Origin: Deltaproteobacteria bacterium
GTDB lineage: Bacteria > Myxococcota_A > Polyangia > Polyangiales > Ga0077539
Direction of reading: 5' to 3'
DNA: 64,000 bases
Assembly: GCA_016704445.1 (NCBI GenBank)
Contig: JADJAE010000039.1
Span: 1-64,000 of the forward strand
Of this stretch, positions 42,462 through 52,769 are shown piece by piece. The notes beneath the pieces are model-generated. The model was not told the DNA's origin. It searched no databases and worked only from the letters and a program-made list of their open reading frames with translations. Each line of letters starts with the position of its first letter. The first letter of the stretch is position 1. The position numbers and the translations under genes are program-made.

Positions 42462-45400
42462 ATGAGCGAGCAGCAACGGTTGGCCGAGCAGATCGAGCAA
42501 GCCAAGACGGCCCTGATGATCAGGCCCAACGACCCCTTCCAGCGCAACCGGCTGGGGAACCTCTACCGTCAGGCGGGCCGGCTGGAGGAGGCGATCGTCG
42601 CCCACAAGCGGGTCATCGCCATCGACCCCAACCTCGCCGACGGGCAGTTCAACCTCGGGCTCGACTACATGGCCCGCGAGGACTTCGCCTCCGCCGCCCC
42701 GGCGCTGAAGGAGGCCACGAAGCTCAAGCCAGAGCACGCCGAGTCCTGGTACCGGCTGGGCCAGTGCCAGGCGAGGCTCGCCCAGTGGGACGAGTCGAGC
42801 GCTTCGTTTCGCCAGGCGCTCAAGGTCAAGCCCGACTACGCCGCGGCGGTCTCCGAGGTGGGCTTCGTCTATGTGCGAGCCCGAGCCTTCGTGGAGGCCA
42901 TCCCCTACCTGGAGCGCGCCAACGAGATGCGCCCCGGCGAGCCCGAGATCATCCGCAACCTCGCGTGGGCCTTCCACGGCGCAGGGCGCGACGCGGACGC
43001 CGTGCGCACCTTCGAGCACCTCGCGAAGATCGAGGCGCCCACCGCCGACGACCAGTACCGCCTCGGGGTCTCGCTGGAGAAGGTCGGCCGGGTCGACGAT
43101 GCGCTCGTCGCGTGGCGCGCCTGCACCGGCGCCCACCCCGATCGACTCGACGCCCACCTCGCCGCCGCCAACCTCGCGGCTCGCCTGGAGCGTCACCGGG
43201 AGGCGCTCGCCTCCTTCCAGGAGGTCGCGCGCGTGGCTCCCGATCGCGTGGAGGGCTTCGCCGGCATCGGCGCCGCCTCGCAGGCCCTGGGGCTGCACCC
43301 CGACGCGGTGAGCGCCTTCCGCGAGGCCATCAAGCGGGCCCCCACGCAGCCCATGCTGCGCGTGGGCCTCGGGCGTCTCGTGCGCCGCCGTGGGCTCCAT
43401 GCAGGAGGCCGTCGAGGCGCTCGAGCAGGCCGTGCAGATCGACCGCGACTGCGCCCCCGGCTACAACCACCTGGGCATCGTCTACAAGGACCTCGGGCGC
43501 ATCCCCGAGGCCGCGAAGGCCGTGCGCAACGCCATCCGGCTCAAGCCCGAGGAGGCGGAGTTCCACTACACCCTCGGGCTGCACGAGCGGGCGCTCGGCA
43601 ACCTGGTGATCGCCGAGGAGTCGCTGCGGCAGGCCACGAGGCTGCGCGCCAACCACCCCGAGTCGCTGCACGTGCTCGGCGAGGTGTGCGCCGCCATCGA
43701 CAAGCCCGACGCGGCCATCGAGGCCTTCCGCAAGGCGATCAAGCTGCGGCCCGAGCACGCCGAGTCGCACTTCGAGCTGGCCAGGGTCTACGCGGGGCTC
43801 AGCCGACAGGTGGAGGCGGTGGAGGCCTTCCGCGAGGCCATCCGGCTCAAGGCCGACTACTTCGACGCGGTGGTGGCGCTCGGCGTCACCTACGCCGCGA
43901 CCTCGCGCTTCGACGACGCGGTCGACCAGTTCAAGACCGCGCTCACCATGCGCAAGGACCACCCCGAGACCCTGCACCGACTCGGCGCCGCGCTGCTCTC
44001 GCTCGACCGGAAGGACGAGGCCATCGAGGTGCTGCTCCGCGCCGTGAAGGTGAAGCCCGACCACCCCGACGGGTACTACAACCTCGGCCTCGCGTACCGC
44101 CGCATCGACCGCCCAGACGAGGCCATCAAGGCCTTCCAGCAGGGCATCCGGCTGCAGCCCAACAACCCCGTGCTGCACGCCGCGCTCGGGTCCGTGCTGC
44201 TGGAGATCGAGCGCTTCCAGGACGCCGTCGACGCGTACGAGCAGGCCGTGTGGCTCGATCCCAACGACATGGACTCGCAGCGCAACCACGGCATCGCGCT
44301 CGAGCGCCTCGGCCGCGGCGACGAGGCCCTGGAGAGCCTGCGCAAGGCCGTCGACAAGAACCCCGACGACGCCCAGGGGCTCTACTTCCTGGGCCTCGCC
44401 CTGGAGCGCGGACAGCGCTGGGAGGACGCCTCGGACTACTTCCGCCAGGCCGTCGAGCGCAGGCCCGACTACGCCGAGGCGCACTACCACCTCGGGCTGA
44501 TGCGGGAGCGCCGGGGCGACAAGCGCGCCGCCGTGGAGAGCTTCCGCCAGGCGACGATGATCCAGACGGACTTCGCCGACGCGTACCTCTCCTTGGGCAA
44601 CACCTACCGCGCCCTGGAGATGCCCCAGGACGCCGCGCAGGCCTACCGCCAGCTCGCGCGCCTGCGCCCCGACAGCGCCGAGGCGTACATCGCCCTCGGC
44701 GCCGTGGCCCGCGACCTCGGGCGCGACCAGGAGTCCATCGAGCGCTTCCGCCAGGCGCTGCGCATCCGGCCCAACGACGCGCGCGCCCACCTCGAGCTCG
44801 GCACCCTCTACGCCAAGCTGGGGCGGCCGCAGGAGGCGGTGGACTCGTTGGGCCAGGCGATCCGCCTCGACCCGCGGCAGTCGGCCGCGTACCGCGTGCT
44901 CGGCGAGACCTACCAGGCCGCGGGCATGAACGCCGAGGCCGCGGAGATCTTCCAGCGCGCGCTCGCGCTCGACCCCCACGACGGCGCGGCGCACCGCGGG
45001 TACGGCGCGGTCTCCGTGGCGCTCGGCCGCTACGAGGCGGCCATTCCGCCGCTGCGCGAGGCGATCCGCATCAACCCCGACCACGCGGACTCCTATCGAT
45101 TGCTCGCGCTCGCCAGCAAGCAGCTCGACCGGCTGCCCGAGGCCGAGGCGGCGCTGCAGCACTCGGTGGAGCTTCTGCCCCGGGAGCCCGGGCTGCGCTT
45201 CGCCCTCGGCGAGGTGCTGCGAGACCTCGGCCGCTACTCCGAGGCGGGCGAGGCCTTCCGCGCCTGCATCGACCTCGACCACAACCACTCCGACGCGTGG
45301 ACGGCGCTGGGCAATCTGTACGGGGATGCGGGCCACCACGCCGAGGCGGTGTCGGCCTTCGAGTGCGCCCTGGGTCTCAAGGTCGACCTCGTCGACGCGC

Positions 45401-46239
45401 TGCTGGGCATCGCGCGCAGCTACGCCGAGCTCGGCCGCATGGAGGACTCCGCCGAGTCGCTGCGCCAGGCGGTGCGCTACCGCCCCGACCACGCCGACGC
45501 GCTCTGGCGGCTCGCGCTCACCTACGAGCGCATGGGCAGGTGGCAGGAGGCCGCGGACGCCTGCAAGCGCGCGGTGCGGCTGCGCCCGCAGTCGGCCGAG
45601 GCGCACCAGAAGCTCGGGGTGCTCTGCATGTACACCGAGCGCCCGGACGAGGCGATCGAGGCGCTGCGCGAGGCGGTGCGGCTCAAGCCCGACATGGCCC
45701 ACGCGCACTACTCGCTGGGCCTCGCGATGCGGCAGAAGGGCAACGCCGAGGACGCGCTCATGCACGTCGAGAACGCCGCGAGGCTCGACCCGCGCGACCC
45801 GACGCTGCAGGCGGGCCTCGGGTACATGCTGGCCGAGGGCGGACGGTTGCAGGAGGCGGCGGAGGCCTATCAGAACGCCATCAAGCTGCGCCCCGACGAC
45901 GTCGACTCGCACCTCGCGGCTGCGCTGCTGATGGGTCAGCTCGGGCGCGACGAGGAGGCGATCAAGGCCTTCCGCCGGGTGCTCCAGTCGTCGCCGGACG
46001 CGCCCTCGGCGCACCGCGGACTCGGCATGGCCTACAAGAAGACCGGGCGCTTCAAGGACGCGGTCGACCCGCTGCGGCGGGCGTCGCGGCAGAACCCGAG
46101 CGACGCGCAGCTGCAGTTCGACCTGGGCGAGTGCCTCTACCGCGCCGGCGACTGGAACAGCGCGCAGGACGTCTACAAGTCCCTCAAGCTGCTGAACCGC
46201 CCGCTGGCGGACAAGCTCTTCGACCTCATCAACGTGTAG
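42462..46239 (+). CDS. Very long TPR-repeat protein (about 35 repeats, one frameshift)
   Basis: About 1,259 residues of near-continuous 34-residue tetratricopeptide repeats. Typical lines are LGLDYMAREDFASAAPALKEA, AFRQALRIRPNDARAHLELG and LGNLYGDAGHHAEAVSAFE. No signal, membrane segment or catalytic domain is visible, so it is probably a cytoplasmic scaffold. ATG 42462 (MSEQQRLAEQIEQ) has GAGGGG upstream; an ATG at 42390 would add a non-repeat leader. The frame shifts near 43375 where one C appears extra; the repeat register continues exactly in the next frame (VGSMQEAVEAL), supporting a sequence error. Confidence 0.85.
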
Positions 46240-46291
46240 GCGCGGCAGAGCCCAGCGCAGGTCGGCATCGCGGGGTATAGGCTCGGCGCCC

Positions 46292-46807
46292 ATGCGGATC
46301 GGACTGGCCCTGGTGTTGTTGCTCGGCTGCGGCGCCTCCACGGGGGCCGTCGACCCGCCCCCCGACGCCGCGACGCCCGCGCCGTCGGGCTGCCTCCCGG
46401 CGTGCATGGCGCGGATGTTCGCGGCGTGTTCGCCGCCGGTGGGCGCGTGCACGGCGTACATCACCGCCGCGCCCGACAACTGGCGCCGCTGCTTCGACAA
46501 CGGCCTCGTGGTCGAGGCGCAGCCCATGGGCGCGCACCGCTTCCGCCAGGGCCGCGCCGTCTGCGCGGCGGTCACGAGCCTCGGGGCGGCGACGGTGACC
46601 GTCGACACCTGGCGCGGCGGCGACGGGCGCGTCGTGGCGACCGTGACCCGCGGGTACGCAGGGGGCGTGTGGCGGGTCGACTGCGACGGCGCCGAGCACA
46701 CGGTCGACCCGTCGTCGGCCGCGTGCCAGGCCGAGCCTTGGGTGCGCAACGCCAACCCTCACGCGCTCTCCTGCCCGATCGACACCGAGGCCTGCCGCGA
46801 GCGCTGA
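46292..46807 (+). CDS. Small Cys-rich lipoprotein, unknown function
   Basis: A 171-residue protein with signal and lipobox LLLGCG, a short Pro/Asp/Ala linker, then a domain with eight or more Cys (GCLPACMARMFAACS, VGACTAYITAAPDNWRRCF, ACQAEPW, LSCPIDTEAC) that could form disulphides in the periplasm or on the surface. No family recognised. It follows the TPR gene by 52 bp on the same strand. Confidence 0.65.
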   Translation: MRIGLALVLLLGCGASTGAVDPPPDAATPAPSGCLPACMARMFAACSPPVGACTAYITAAPDNWRRCFDNGLVVEAQPMGAHRFRQGRAVCAAVTSLGAATVTVDTWRGGDGRVVATVTRGYAGGVWRVDCDGAEHTVDPSSAACQAEPWVRNANPHALSCPIDTEACRER

Positions 46808-46835
46808 GTTCGCCGAGCGAGCGCTGCGAGTGTTC

Positions 46836-47207
46836 TCAGGTGGGGGGGGCCTGCTGGAGGACGTAGCCGTTGCCGTCCGGGTCCTTGAAGGTGCAGTAGC
46901 GGCCCCAGGGCTCGGACTTCACCTCGCCAGGCGCGACCCCCGCGGCGGTGAGCGTCGCGTGCATCGCGTCGATGTCGTCGGTGTTGAAGAGCAGGCCCTG
47001 CATCGACCCGGGCGGCATCGCGTCGAACCACGTCACCAGCGTGAGCGAGGTGAGCGCGCCCGGCGGGGCGACCTGCACCCAGCGCATGGTGGGTCCCATG
47101 GGGGAGTCGCGCAGGACGACGAAGCCGAGCTTGTCGCGGAAGAAGGCGATCGAGCGGTCGGTGTCCGAGACGGGCACCGAGACGATGGAGACGTGGCGGA
47201 TGGGCAT
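46836..47207 (-). CDS. VOC-family protein (glyoxalase/bleomycin-resistance fold)
   Basis: From ATG 47207 the 123-residue protein reads MPIRHVSIVSVPVSDTDRSI, typical for VOC proteins, with FFRDKLGFVV, TRW...VAPPG, GLLFNTDDID and FKDPDGNGYVLQQ. One metal-ligand His (near residue 5) and a C-terminal acidic or Gln position are visible; the final Glu of many VOC enzymes is replaced (VLQQ). The substrate is unknown. A start 21 codons upstream is possible but reads as low-complexity Pro/Arg. Confidence 0.8.
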   Translation of the reverse strand: MPIRHVSIVSVPVSDTDRSIAFFRDKLGFVVLRDSPMGPTMRWVQVAPPGALTSLTLVTWFDAMPPGSMQGLLFNTDDIDAMHATLTAAGVAPGEVKSEPWGRYCTFKDPDGNGYVLQQAPPT

Positions 47208-47273
47208 GGGTGCGCGACGAGAGCGCGGCGGGCGGGGAGGCGTCAAAGAGGCGGCGGGGAGGGGACTCAAGCG

Positions 47274-48248
47274 CTACCGTCGGCCCCGGCGCGGGCTCGT
47301 GGGCCTCAGGCGCTCGGCGCCGGCGCACACCTCGGGCCAGCGGTACACCGAGCACGACCGCTCGAAGGCCGCGTGCGCCGCGGCCGGGTCCGCCGTCGTG
47401 CCCTGGCCGCGCTCGAGTGCCTGTCCGAGCGACTGGCAGGCCCACGCGATCGTGGTGAGCGTCGACCGCGAGAGGTCGAGTTCGACGCTTCGTTCGAGCG
47501 CCGTGCGCGTCGAGATCGAGCGATCGAGGACTCGCCGCCACGCCTCGTCGGGTGACGTCGCACGGCGCAGCCGCGCCACGTCGGCGCCGGCCGGCTCGCA
47601 CGCGCGCCGCAGAGAGGGAAGCGCCGCCGCAGGGTCGGGCGCCAGACCGGGCCCCCCCTCGGTCAGGAGCCTCGCGTGTGCACGACACGCCTCCGCGACG
47701 CCCCCGTCGCACGCCGTCGTGAGGAGTGCGCGGGCCCGCGCGAGATCGGGCGTGACGCCGTTCGGTCTCGCGCTCGAGAGCAACTCGGCCACGCCGAGAC
47801 ACGACAGCTGCATCCCGCCGGCGCACGCGCGTTCCGCGAGCGAGAGCCGGCGCGGCGCCTCCGTGGTGGGGACGTTCCGTTCGGCGCGGTAGCACGCGAC
47901 CGCGGAGCCGAGTTCGCACGCGCGGGAGTACATCGCGATGGCGGCCTGCTGACGCTGCACGCGCTCCGCTTCGTTGTCGATCGCCATGCCCGGCAGCCCG
48001 GTGTCCGCGAGCATCCCGCCGCGCTCGCACAGCTCGATCGAGGGGTGATCATCGCACCTTCCCCTGCAGCCGTACCATGTGCCGCACGTCGTGGGGACGT
48101 ACGCGCCGCCGGCGTCGAGGGCCGCCGCGAGAACCGTCGACGGGTCGCGCGGTCCAGCATCCTGAGCGAGGGCTCGAGGTGCGGCGGCCACGAGCGCCAC
48201 GAGCGCCACGAGCGTACCGAGTGCGAGGCGAGGCGAACTGCGCTCCAT
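47274..48248 (-). CDS. Secreted Sel1-like repeat protein
   Basis: About 324 residues from ATG 48248 with a clear signal peptide (LALGTLVALVALVAAAPRALA, cut before QDAG). Cys-containing Sel1/TPR-like repeats of about 36 residues follow: YSRACELGSAVACYRAE, LAERACAGGMQLSCLG, LLTTACDGGVAEACRAH and SLRRACEPAGADVARL. Paired Cys per repeat may form disulphides. Such proteins act as exported scaffolds; partner unknown. An upstream GTG at 48290 is less likely because it would move the signal away from the N-terminus. Confidence 0.75.
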   Translation of the reverse strand: MERSSPRLALGTLVALVALVAAAPRALAQDAGPRDPSTVLAAALDAGGAYVPTTCGTWYGCRGRCDDHPSIELCERGGMLADTGLPGMAIDNEAERVQRQQAAIAMYSRACELGSAVACYRAERNVPTTEAPRRLSLAERACAGGMQLSCLGVAELLSSARPNGVTPDLARARALLTTACDGGVAEACRAHARLLTEGGPGLAPDPAAALPSLRRACEPAGADVARLRRATSPDEAWRRVLDRSISTRTALERSVELDLSRSTLTTIAWACQSLGQALERGQGTTADPAAAHAAFERSCSVYRWPEVCAGAERLRPTSPRRGRR

Positions 48249-48362
48249 CCGCGGAACATCCGTTACGCGTTCGACCGACGTCAAGCGCACGAGCCACTGA
48301 GAGTGCGTCGATTAGTGGATCCGCCTCCGAAATAGGGCGAATTCGTGGTGCGTTGAGGCGCC

Positions 48363-48582
48363 ATGACGAAGCCCGGAGTCGCCCGCCCGAAGGTCCGCGA
48401 GCCGCAGCGCACGCAGTCCTCCTTCCGCATCGAGATCCCTGAAGACCTACTGCCGCCCGAGCACCCCGCGCGACTCCTCTGGAACGTCCTGGGGACGCTC
48501 GACCTGTCGGCGTTCCTGGCCGACACGCGCACCGCCCAGCACTGCGCCGGGCGCAGTGAGCTGAGCCCACGGATGAAGGGGG
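48363..48582 (+). pseudogene. N-terminal fragment of an IS1182-like transposase
   Basis: Sixty or so codons starting MTKPGVARPK and containing LLPPEHPARLLWNVLGTLDLSAF match the N-terminus of IS1182/IS5-type transposases (the usual pattern is P-x-DHPAR-x-(V/L)W...LDLS-x-F). Homology stops where the IS110 element begins near 48583. No catalytic region remains. Confidence 0.65.
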
Positions 48583-48892
48583 ATAGGCATCATGGGAAGG
48601 TGGCGTCCGGGACCTCGCTGCCAACCGCCGACCTGACCGCGCGTTCCGCGCGCCGGACACCCCTACCGTCACTGGGTCCGTCGATGGGCGCGCGGGGCGG
48701 TTCCCGTTCGTGGGTCGCGCTGCTCGCGACGGCGCTGATGTTCGTGCCGCTCGATGCGAGCGCCGGGGACCCAATGCCCGCTCACCGCTCACGCCGGACC
48801 CGAGCTCGTCGCGGCGGGTGAGTGGCGTCCTCGCTCCGCCGGCGCGACGATCGAGTTGTCAGACATCAACCCGCTCCGAGAGGAGGACGCCG
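48583..48892 (+). ncRNA. Candidate IS110 bridge-RNA region (element A)
   Basis: A 310-bp non-coding leader precedes the transposase start and recurs with the same length before element B. It contains nested stems: GTCCGG (48605-48610) with CCGGAC (48653-48658), enclosing CGCGCG-TTC-CGCGCG (48638-48652), all identical in B; and CTCAC (48781-48785) with GTGAG (48818-48822), whose loop differs in B. In IS621-type elements the bridge RNA lies in this position. RNA production here is inferred. Confidence 0.5.
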
Positions 48893-49538
48893 ATGGAGAG
48901 GTTTATCGGACTGGATGTGCATGCCGCAAGCACGACGTGCGCGGTGATCGATGCGCGCGGCAAGCGCGTGCGCGTCGACGTGGTGGAGACCAACGGCCAG
49001 GCGCTGATCGAGTTCCTGAAGCTGCAACCGGGGACGCTGCGGCTGTGCCTGGAGGAGGGCACGCAGGCGACGTGGCTGGCGGAGATCCTGACGCCGCACG
49101 TGACGCAGCTCGCGGTGGTTCACGTGCGCGAGTCGCGGGGCCCGAAGGACGACGAGCGGGATGCGCTCGCGCTCGCCGAGCAGATGCGCACGGGCAAGCT
49201 GGAGACGACGGTCTACAAGCACGTCGGTCCCTTCGGTGCGCTGAGAAATCTGGTCAAGACGCACGCGATGGTGGTGCGCGATGTGGTGCGGACACAGAAC
49301 CGGATCCGAGCGCTGTTCCGCTCGCGCGCGGGGCGTACCGGTTGCGGGCAAGGCGGTCTACGGGACGAAGGAGCGCGAAGCCTGGGTGGCGAAGCTGCCG
49401 TCGAACGCACAGAGCGCCGTGCTCGCGGCGCGTCTCGACGAGCTGGTGCCGAAGCTCGACGACCAGTTGATGGCCCTCACCGCGAGCTTCATCCGCGAGC
49501 ACTGCGGCCTCGAAGTGCCCATCCGGCCGCGCACCTGA
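48893..49538 (+). pseudogene. IS110 transposase A (DEDD type), frameshifted and C-terminally truncated
   Basis: The frame begins MERFIGLDVHAAS with the first catalytic Asp (D8), then LCLEEGTQATWLAE (Glu) and GPKDDERDALALAEQ (Asp pair) of the RuvC-like DEDD domain. It shifts frame near 49335 (FRSRAGRTG versus GVPVAGKAVYGTKE). It stops at 49538 without the C-terminal Transposase_20 domain and its PGVG motif. Inactive as read. Confidence 0.8.
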
Positions 49539-49669
49539 ACGAACGCCGTCGGGGCGGGCGGGGAAACGCGGCGAAGTGCAGGCGAAGGCCCCCCAGAGCG
49601 GCCTTCACCTCGCCCTCACGGGCTCGACGCTACCAAGACGCAGGAACGCGGTCCGGGTCGCGGGACCAC

Positions 49670-49830
49670 CTTCGTGACAGCGACCACGGGGCGGTTACGG
49701 TACAATCCCAAGGGCGGGCACGTCGCGGTGCTGCTGGAGGGGGACGGCCCGGGAGGTTCCGGCTGCGCGTCGTGGACGACGGGCCGGGGATGGGCGACGA
49801 GGAGATGGCGGACTCGATGACGGCGTCGCG
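49670..49830 (+). pseudogene. Fragment of a histidine-kinase ATPase domain
   Basis: RYNPKGGHVAVLLEGDG in one frame and FRLRVVDDGPGMGDEEMA in the next match the N and G1 boxes of HATPase_c domains. Nothing of the dimerisation or sensor region remains. It sits directly after the truncated IS110 A in a 306-bp stretch without an intact gene, and probably marks a deletion endpoint. Confidence 0.6.
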
Positions 49831-49845
49831 CGTTATCCTCCGCCC

Positions 49846-50187
49846 ATGATCGTCGAGAAGCCCAAGCCCAATGTCTTTTGCGAGACTACCGTCGCGTGGC
49901 GCCACGAGGACGGCACCGAGTCCCCCATCACCGACGCCTACGTCGGCCCCGAGGAGTACTCCTCCGTGGGCCCCTTCTTCGGACACAATTTCGGCTGGGC
50001 CCTCCATCGCGACGCCGCGCGCCTCACGCTCCTCGTGCGCCGCTGGAAGTCCCGCAGCGGTTACCCCGACACCGACGCCGAGCGCGAGTACGAATCGCCC
50101 ACGGTCTACGTCAGCGTCGATCACGGCCGCACCTGGCGCGAAGACCACGCCGACCCGCTCGGCCCCTGCGTCGCGTCGCGCTGGTAG
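49846..50187 (+). CDS. Hypothetical protein, 113 residues
   Basis: Acidic N-terminus and beta-rich pattern: VFCETTVAWRHEDGTESP, FGWALHRDAARLTLLVRRWK and SPTVYVSVDHGRTWRED. The SVDHGRTW turn resembles a BNR/Asp-box, but only one is present. No signal peptide. No family recognised. The next gene follows after 66 bp on the same strand. Confidence 0.5.
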   Translation: MIVEKPKPNVFCETTVAWRHEDGTESPITDAYVGPEEYSSVGPFFGHNFGWALHRDAARLTLLVRRWKSRSGYPDTDAEREYESPTVYVSVDHGRTWREDHADPLGPCVASRW

Positions 50188-50253
50188 CCACCGCTGTCTC
50201 CGACGGACGAGCCCCCTGGACACCCGCATCGCGCGTCACGGATCATCGCGTCC

Positions 50254-50769
50254 GTGAAGAAGAAGAAGTCACGGCGCGCCACTTCTGTCGCCGCGAAGCA
50301 CCGCCCGACGGCGCCCGCGGTCGGCCCCTCGGCGCGGGAGCGTGCGATCTCGCTCGCCCGGCAATTCAAGCTCCCCGAGGCCATCGCGATCCTGCGCGCG
50401 GCGCTGCTCTCCGTCGAGCAGACCGTCGACGCGGCGCCCGCCGATGTCGCGTCCGTGCTGGTCGACCTTGCGCAGCTTCGGGCCGCCACCGGTGACCTCC
50501 CCGCGGCCACGGCCGACGCGCTGCGGGCGGTGTCGCTTTTGCGGCCCATGGGCGCAGCGCAGAACGCCGCGCTCGGCTTCGCGCTCCTCACCCTTGCGCG
50601 CCTTGAGTTCGCCGCCTCGGTGGACGCGGCCCCGACCACGTTGCGCGAATCTCTCCAACTCCTCACCGACGCCCACGGCGCCGATCACGCCATCACGCAG
50701 CAGGCGCTCCAGATCGCGCGGCTGACGGGCGTCATGGGAACACCGACGAGCCCGCACCATGGCCTCTAG
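50254..50769 (+). CDS. Hypothetical helical (TPR-like) protein
   Basis: A 171-residue protein starting at GTG with a Lys-rich leader (KKKKSRRAT). Helices of TPR type follow: ARQFKLPEAIAILRAALL, VASVLVDLAQLRAATGDLPAA, LGFALLTLARLEFAAS. It could be a small scaffold. No ATG alternative with a better ribosome-binding site. Confidence 0.5.
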   Translation: MKKKKSRRATSVAAKHRPTAPAVGPSARERAISLARQFKLPEAIAILRAALLSVEQTVDAAPADVASVLVDLAQLRAATGDLPAATADALRAVSLLRPMGAAQNAALGFALLTLARLEFAASVDAAPTTLRESLQLLTDAHGADHAITQQALQIARLTGVMGTPTSPHHGL

Positions 50770-50995
50770 TCGCGAATAGAACCTGGACCCTGGTGAGCGA
50801 GGCGCTCGGACGCTCGCGCCGCGCGATGGTCATCCTGGCGGTCGCTGTGTCCCACGCTGTCGCGCGGAGCTCTCGGCGAGGCCGGTGGGGAGCTCAGTGG
50901 CGGCACTCGTGAGCGAGGTGCCTCACTGGTCTCGCAGACCTGGACGCGTGGCCACATTTCTCGACATGCACGGTGTTGATGGTACGTTGCTGTCC

Positions 50996-52720
50996 ATGGC
51001 CGACCCTGAGATCGAAGCCGTTGTGCGGGGCCTCATCGCAGGGGGTGAGTCGTACAACGTCGAGTTCAAGACCGCGTGGAACTACGGCCCTGATGGCAAG
51101 GCGCCGCGCGACATCAAGGAAGTCGCCAAAGATATCGGCGAGGCGCTGGTGGCCTTTGCCAACACTGATGGAGGCGACCTCTTGATCGGCGTTGAAGACT
51201 CCCGGGAGGTTACTGGAGTGCCTTGGGAGGGGGACAAGCTTCGCTATCTGGAGCAGTCCGCGAGACTGCAGATCAAGGACGCCGACCTCAACGCATCGGT
51301 CTTTGACGTCGCGTTGAATGGCAAGCGCGTCTTGCTCTTTCGGGTGAGCGACTATCCGAGTGAGGTGGTCGTGACCGTGACGGGTCGCTGTCTCTGGAGG
51401 CGCGGCAATCCTGCGAGGTCAGAGGCCGTACCTCCCGCCGACATCGCACGTCGGCGCAGTCACCGCCTTGGAGACACAGCGTATGAGTCTGCGCCGGTGC
51501 CGGAGGCCACTCTTGAAGACATCAGTATTCCCTCGAGGATCCTTGAGTCGCGACTGCATCTGAAGAACATGGATCTCCCAACGCTGCTGCGATACTGGAA
51601 TCTGGTGCAGGGACGCAACGGCAGCACCGTACTGCTACGTGCGGCGCTCCTCCTCTTCGCAAAGGACCCTCTCCGATGGCACCCGAACAATCGTGTTCGG
51701 ATCATCCGCTCGACCGGCGTGCAGCCCGGGTATGGTCGAGGGCTGGCAACGCGACAATTCGAGGTGCTGGGACCGATCGAGCGCTCTTTGGGTGAGTCAC
51801 GGCAAGCGCTCTACGGCCAACTCGAGGTCGAGTCGCGCGCCAGCGAGCTCTTCACCGTCGCGCAGTCGCTTCCTCGTGAGGCCGTCGATGAGTGCATCGT
51901 AAACGCCCTCGCCCACCGGAACTATGCGATCGAGGGTTCTTCGATCGAAATACACTTGTTTCCAGAGCGAGTCGAGTTTCGTAGCCCGGGAAAGCTTCCC
52001 GAACCTCTCACCATCAAGGACCTGCAACGGCGACAAGGGGCGCACCGATCGCGCAACCCAATCATCATGCGTGTGCTTCGAGACCTCGGCTGGACCCGCG
52101 ACCAGGGAGAGGGAATGCAGCGCATCTTCGGTTCGATGGCGCAGGTGGAGCTGAACGACCCGGAGTTGGAAGAGCGTGCCGACACATTCATCGTTCGATT
52201 GAGCACCGTCTCTCGATACGATGCGCATATGCAGGCATGGCTCGCGGCGTACGGACCTTTTGGTCTACAGCCGCACGAGCGAAAGTACGTCGTCGCGCTC
52301 CAACAAGCAGGCGGTAGTCGCTCGGTGGACAAGCTCGCTCGCCAGCTCGGTGAGACGTTCGACAAGACTCGCGATGCACTGATGACGCTAGAGGCAAAGC
52401 GACTGGTATGGCATCGTCCCCATGGTCGTTCGTACACGCTGGTCGAGCCACTCGATGTGCCACATGAGCGCGCCTACAACTGGTTCGATAGCGCGCATGT
52501 CTCGATTGATGGAAGTGCGGTCATGACGAAGGCACTTCTTCGTGCTGCCTTGAATATTGCGGATGATCAGAGCCTCGTCTCGGCGATCGCCCGGCTGCGT
52601 GAGAGCGGCATTCTCGTCGCTGCGGGGCCATCGCAGTGGCGCTTTGGACAGAGCCTCCTCGAATACATCGTTCGGCGTCGGTCGCGACCGTCACGCCACA
52701 CGGGCCCTCGGTCGTCCTGA
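50996..52720 (+). CDS. Schlafen/AlbA_2-domain ATPase-like protein
   Basis: About 574 residues from ATG 50996 (ATGs at 50966 or 50885 are possible). The N-terminal AlbA_2 (Schlafen) domain has SYNVEFKTAW, IGEALVAFANTDGGDLLIGVED and a C-terminal strand VTGRCLWRRGN. The C-terminal HATPase_c_4-like domain has EAVDECIVNALAHRNY and RVEFRSPGKLPEPL, and is followed by winged-helix-like regions (VDKLARQLGETFDKTRDAL). Such proteins occur in phage-defence islands and as transcription regulators. G+C is lower and codon use less biased than in the flanking core genes, which suggests transfer. ISAzo13 lies 50 bp downstream. Confidence 0.78.
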   Translation: MADPEIEAVVRGLIAGGESYNVEFKTAWNYGPDGKAPRDIKEVAKDIGEALVAFANTDGGDLLIGVEDSREVTGVPWEGDKLRYLEQSARLQIKDADLNASVFDVALNGKRVLLFRVSDYPSEVVVTVTGRCLWRRGNPARSEAVPPADIARRRSHRLGDTAYESAPVPEATLEDISIPSRILESRLHLKNMDLPTLLRYWNLVQGRNGSTVLLRAALLLFAKDPLRWHPNNRVRIIRSTGVQPGYGRGLATRQFEVLGPIERSLGESRQALYGQLEVESRASELFTVAQSLPREAVDECIVNALAHRNYAIEGSSIEIHLFPERVEFRSPGKLPEPLTIKDLQRRQGAHRSRNPIIMRVLRDLGWTRDQGEGMQRIFGSMAQVELNDPELEERADTFIVRLSTVSRYDAHMQAWLAAYGPFGLQPHERKYVVALQQAGGSRSVDKLARQLGETFDKTRDALMTLEAKRLVWHRPHGRSYTLVEPLDVPHERAYNWFDSAHVSIDGSAVMTKALLRAALNIADDQSLVSAIARLRESGILVAAGPSQWRFGQSLLEYIVRRRSRPSRHTGPRSS

Positions 52721-52769
52721 CCTTCCACACGGCCAGGGCTGAGACGCAGCAGGTCTGGGGGTACGCTAA

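Larger units (their letters stand above)
48583..49538 (+). mobile_element. IS110-family element A, 3' end truncated
   Basis: The left end is shared with element B from ATAGGCATCATGGGAAGG onward. It consists of a 310-bp leader and a transposase frame that starts at 48893. Similarity to B ends near 49420, so the right end is missing. It is inserted in the IS1182-like fragment and followed by a piece of a histidine kinase, which suggests a rearrangement after insertion. Confidence 0.75.

Noticed and set aside
43330..46755. An 1,141-codon open frame antisense to the TPR gene
   Set aside because: Its periodic composition mirrors the TPR codons in reverse; no start signal and no domain.
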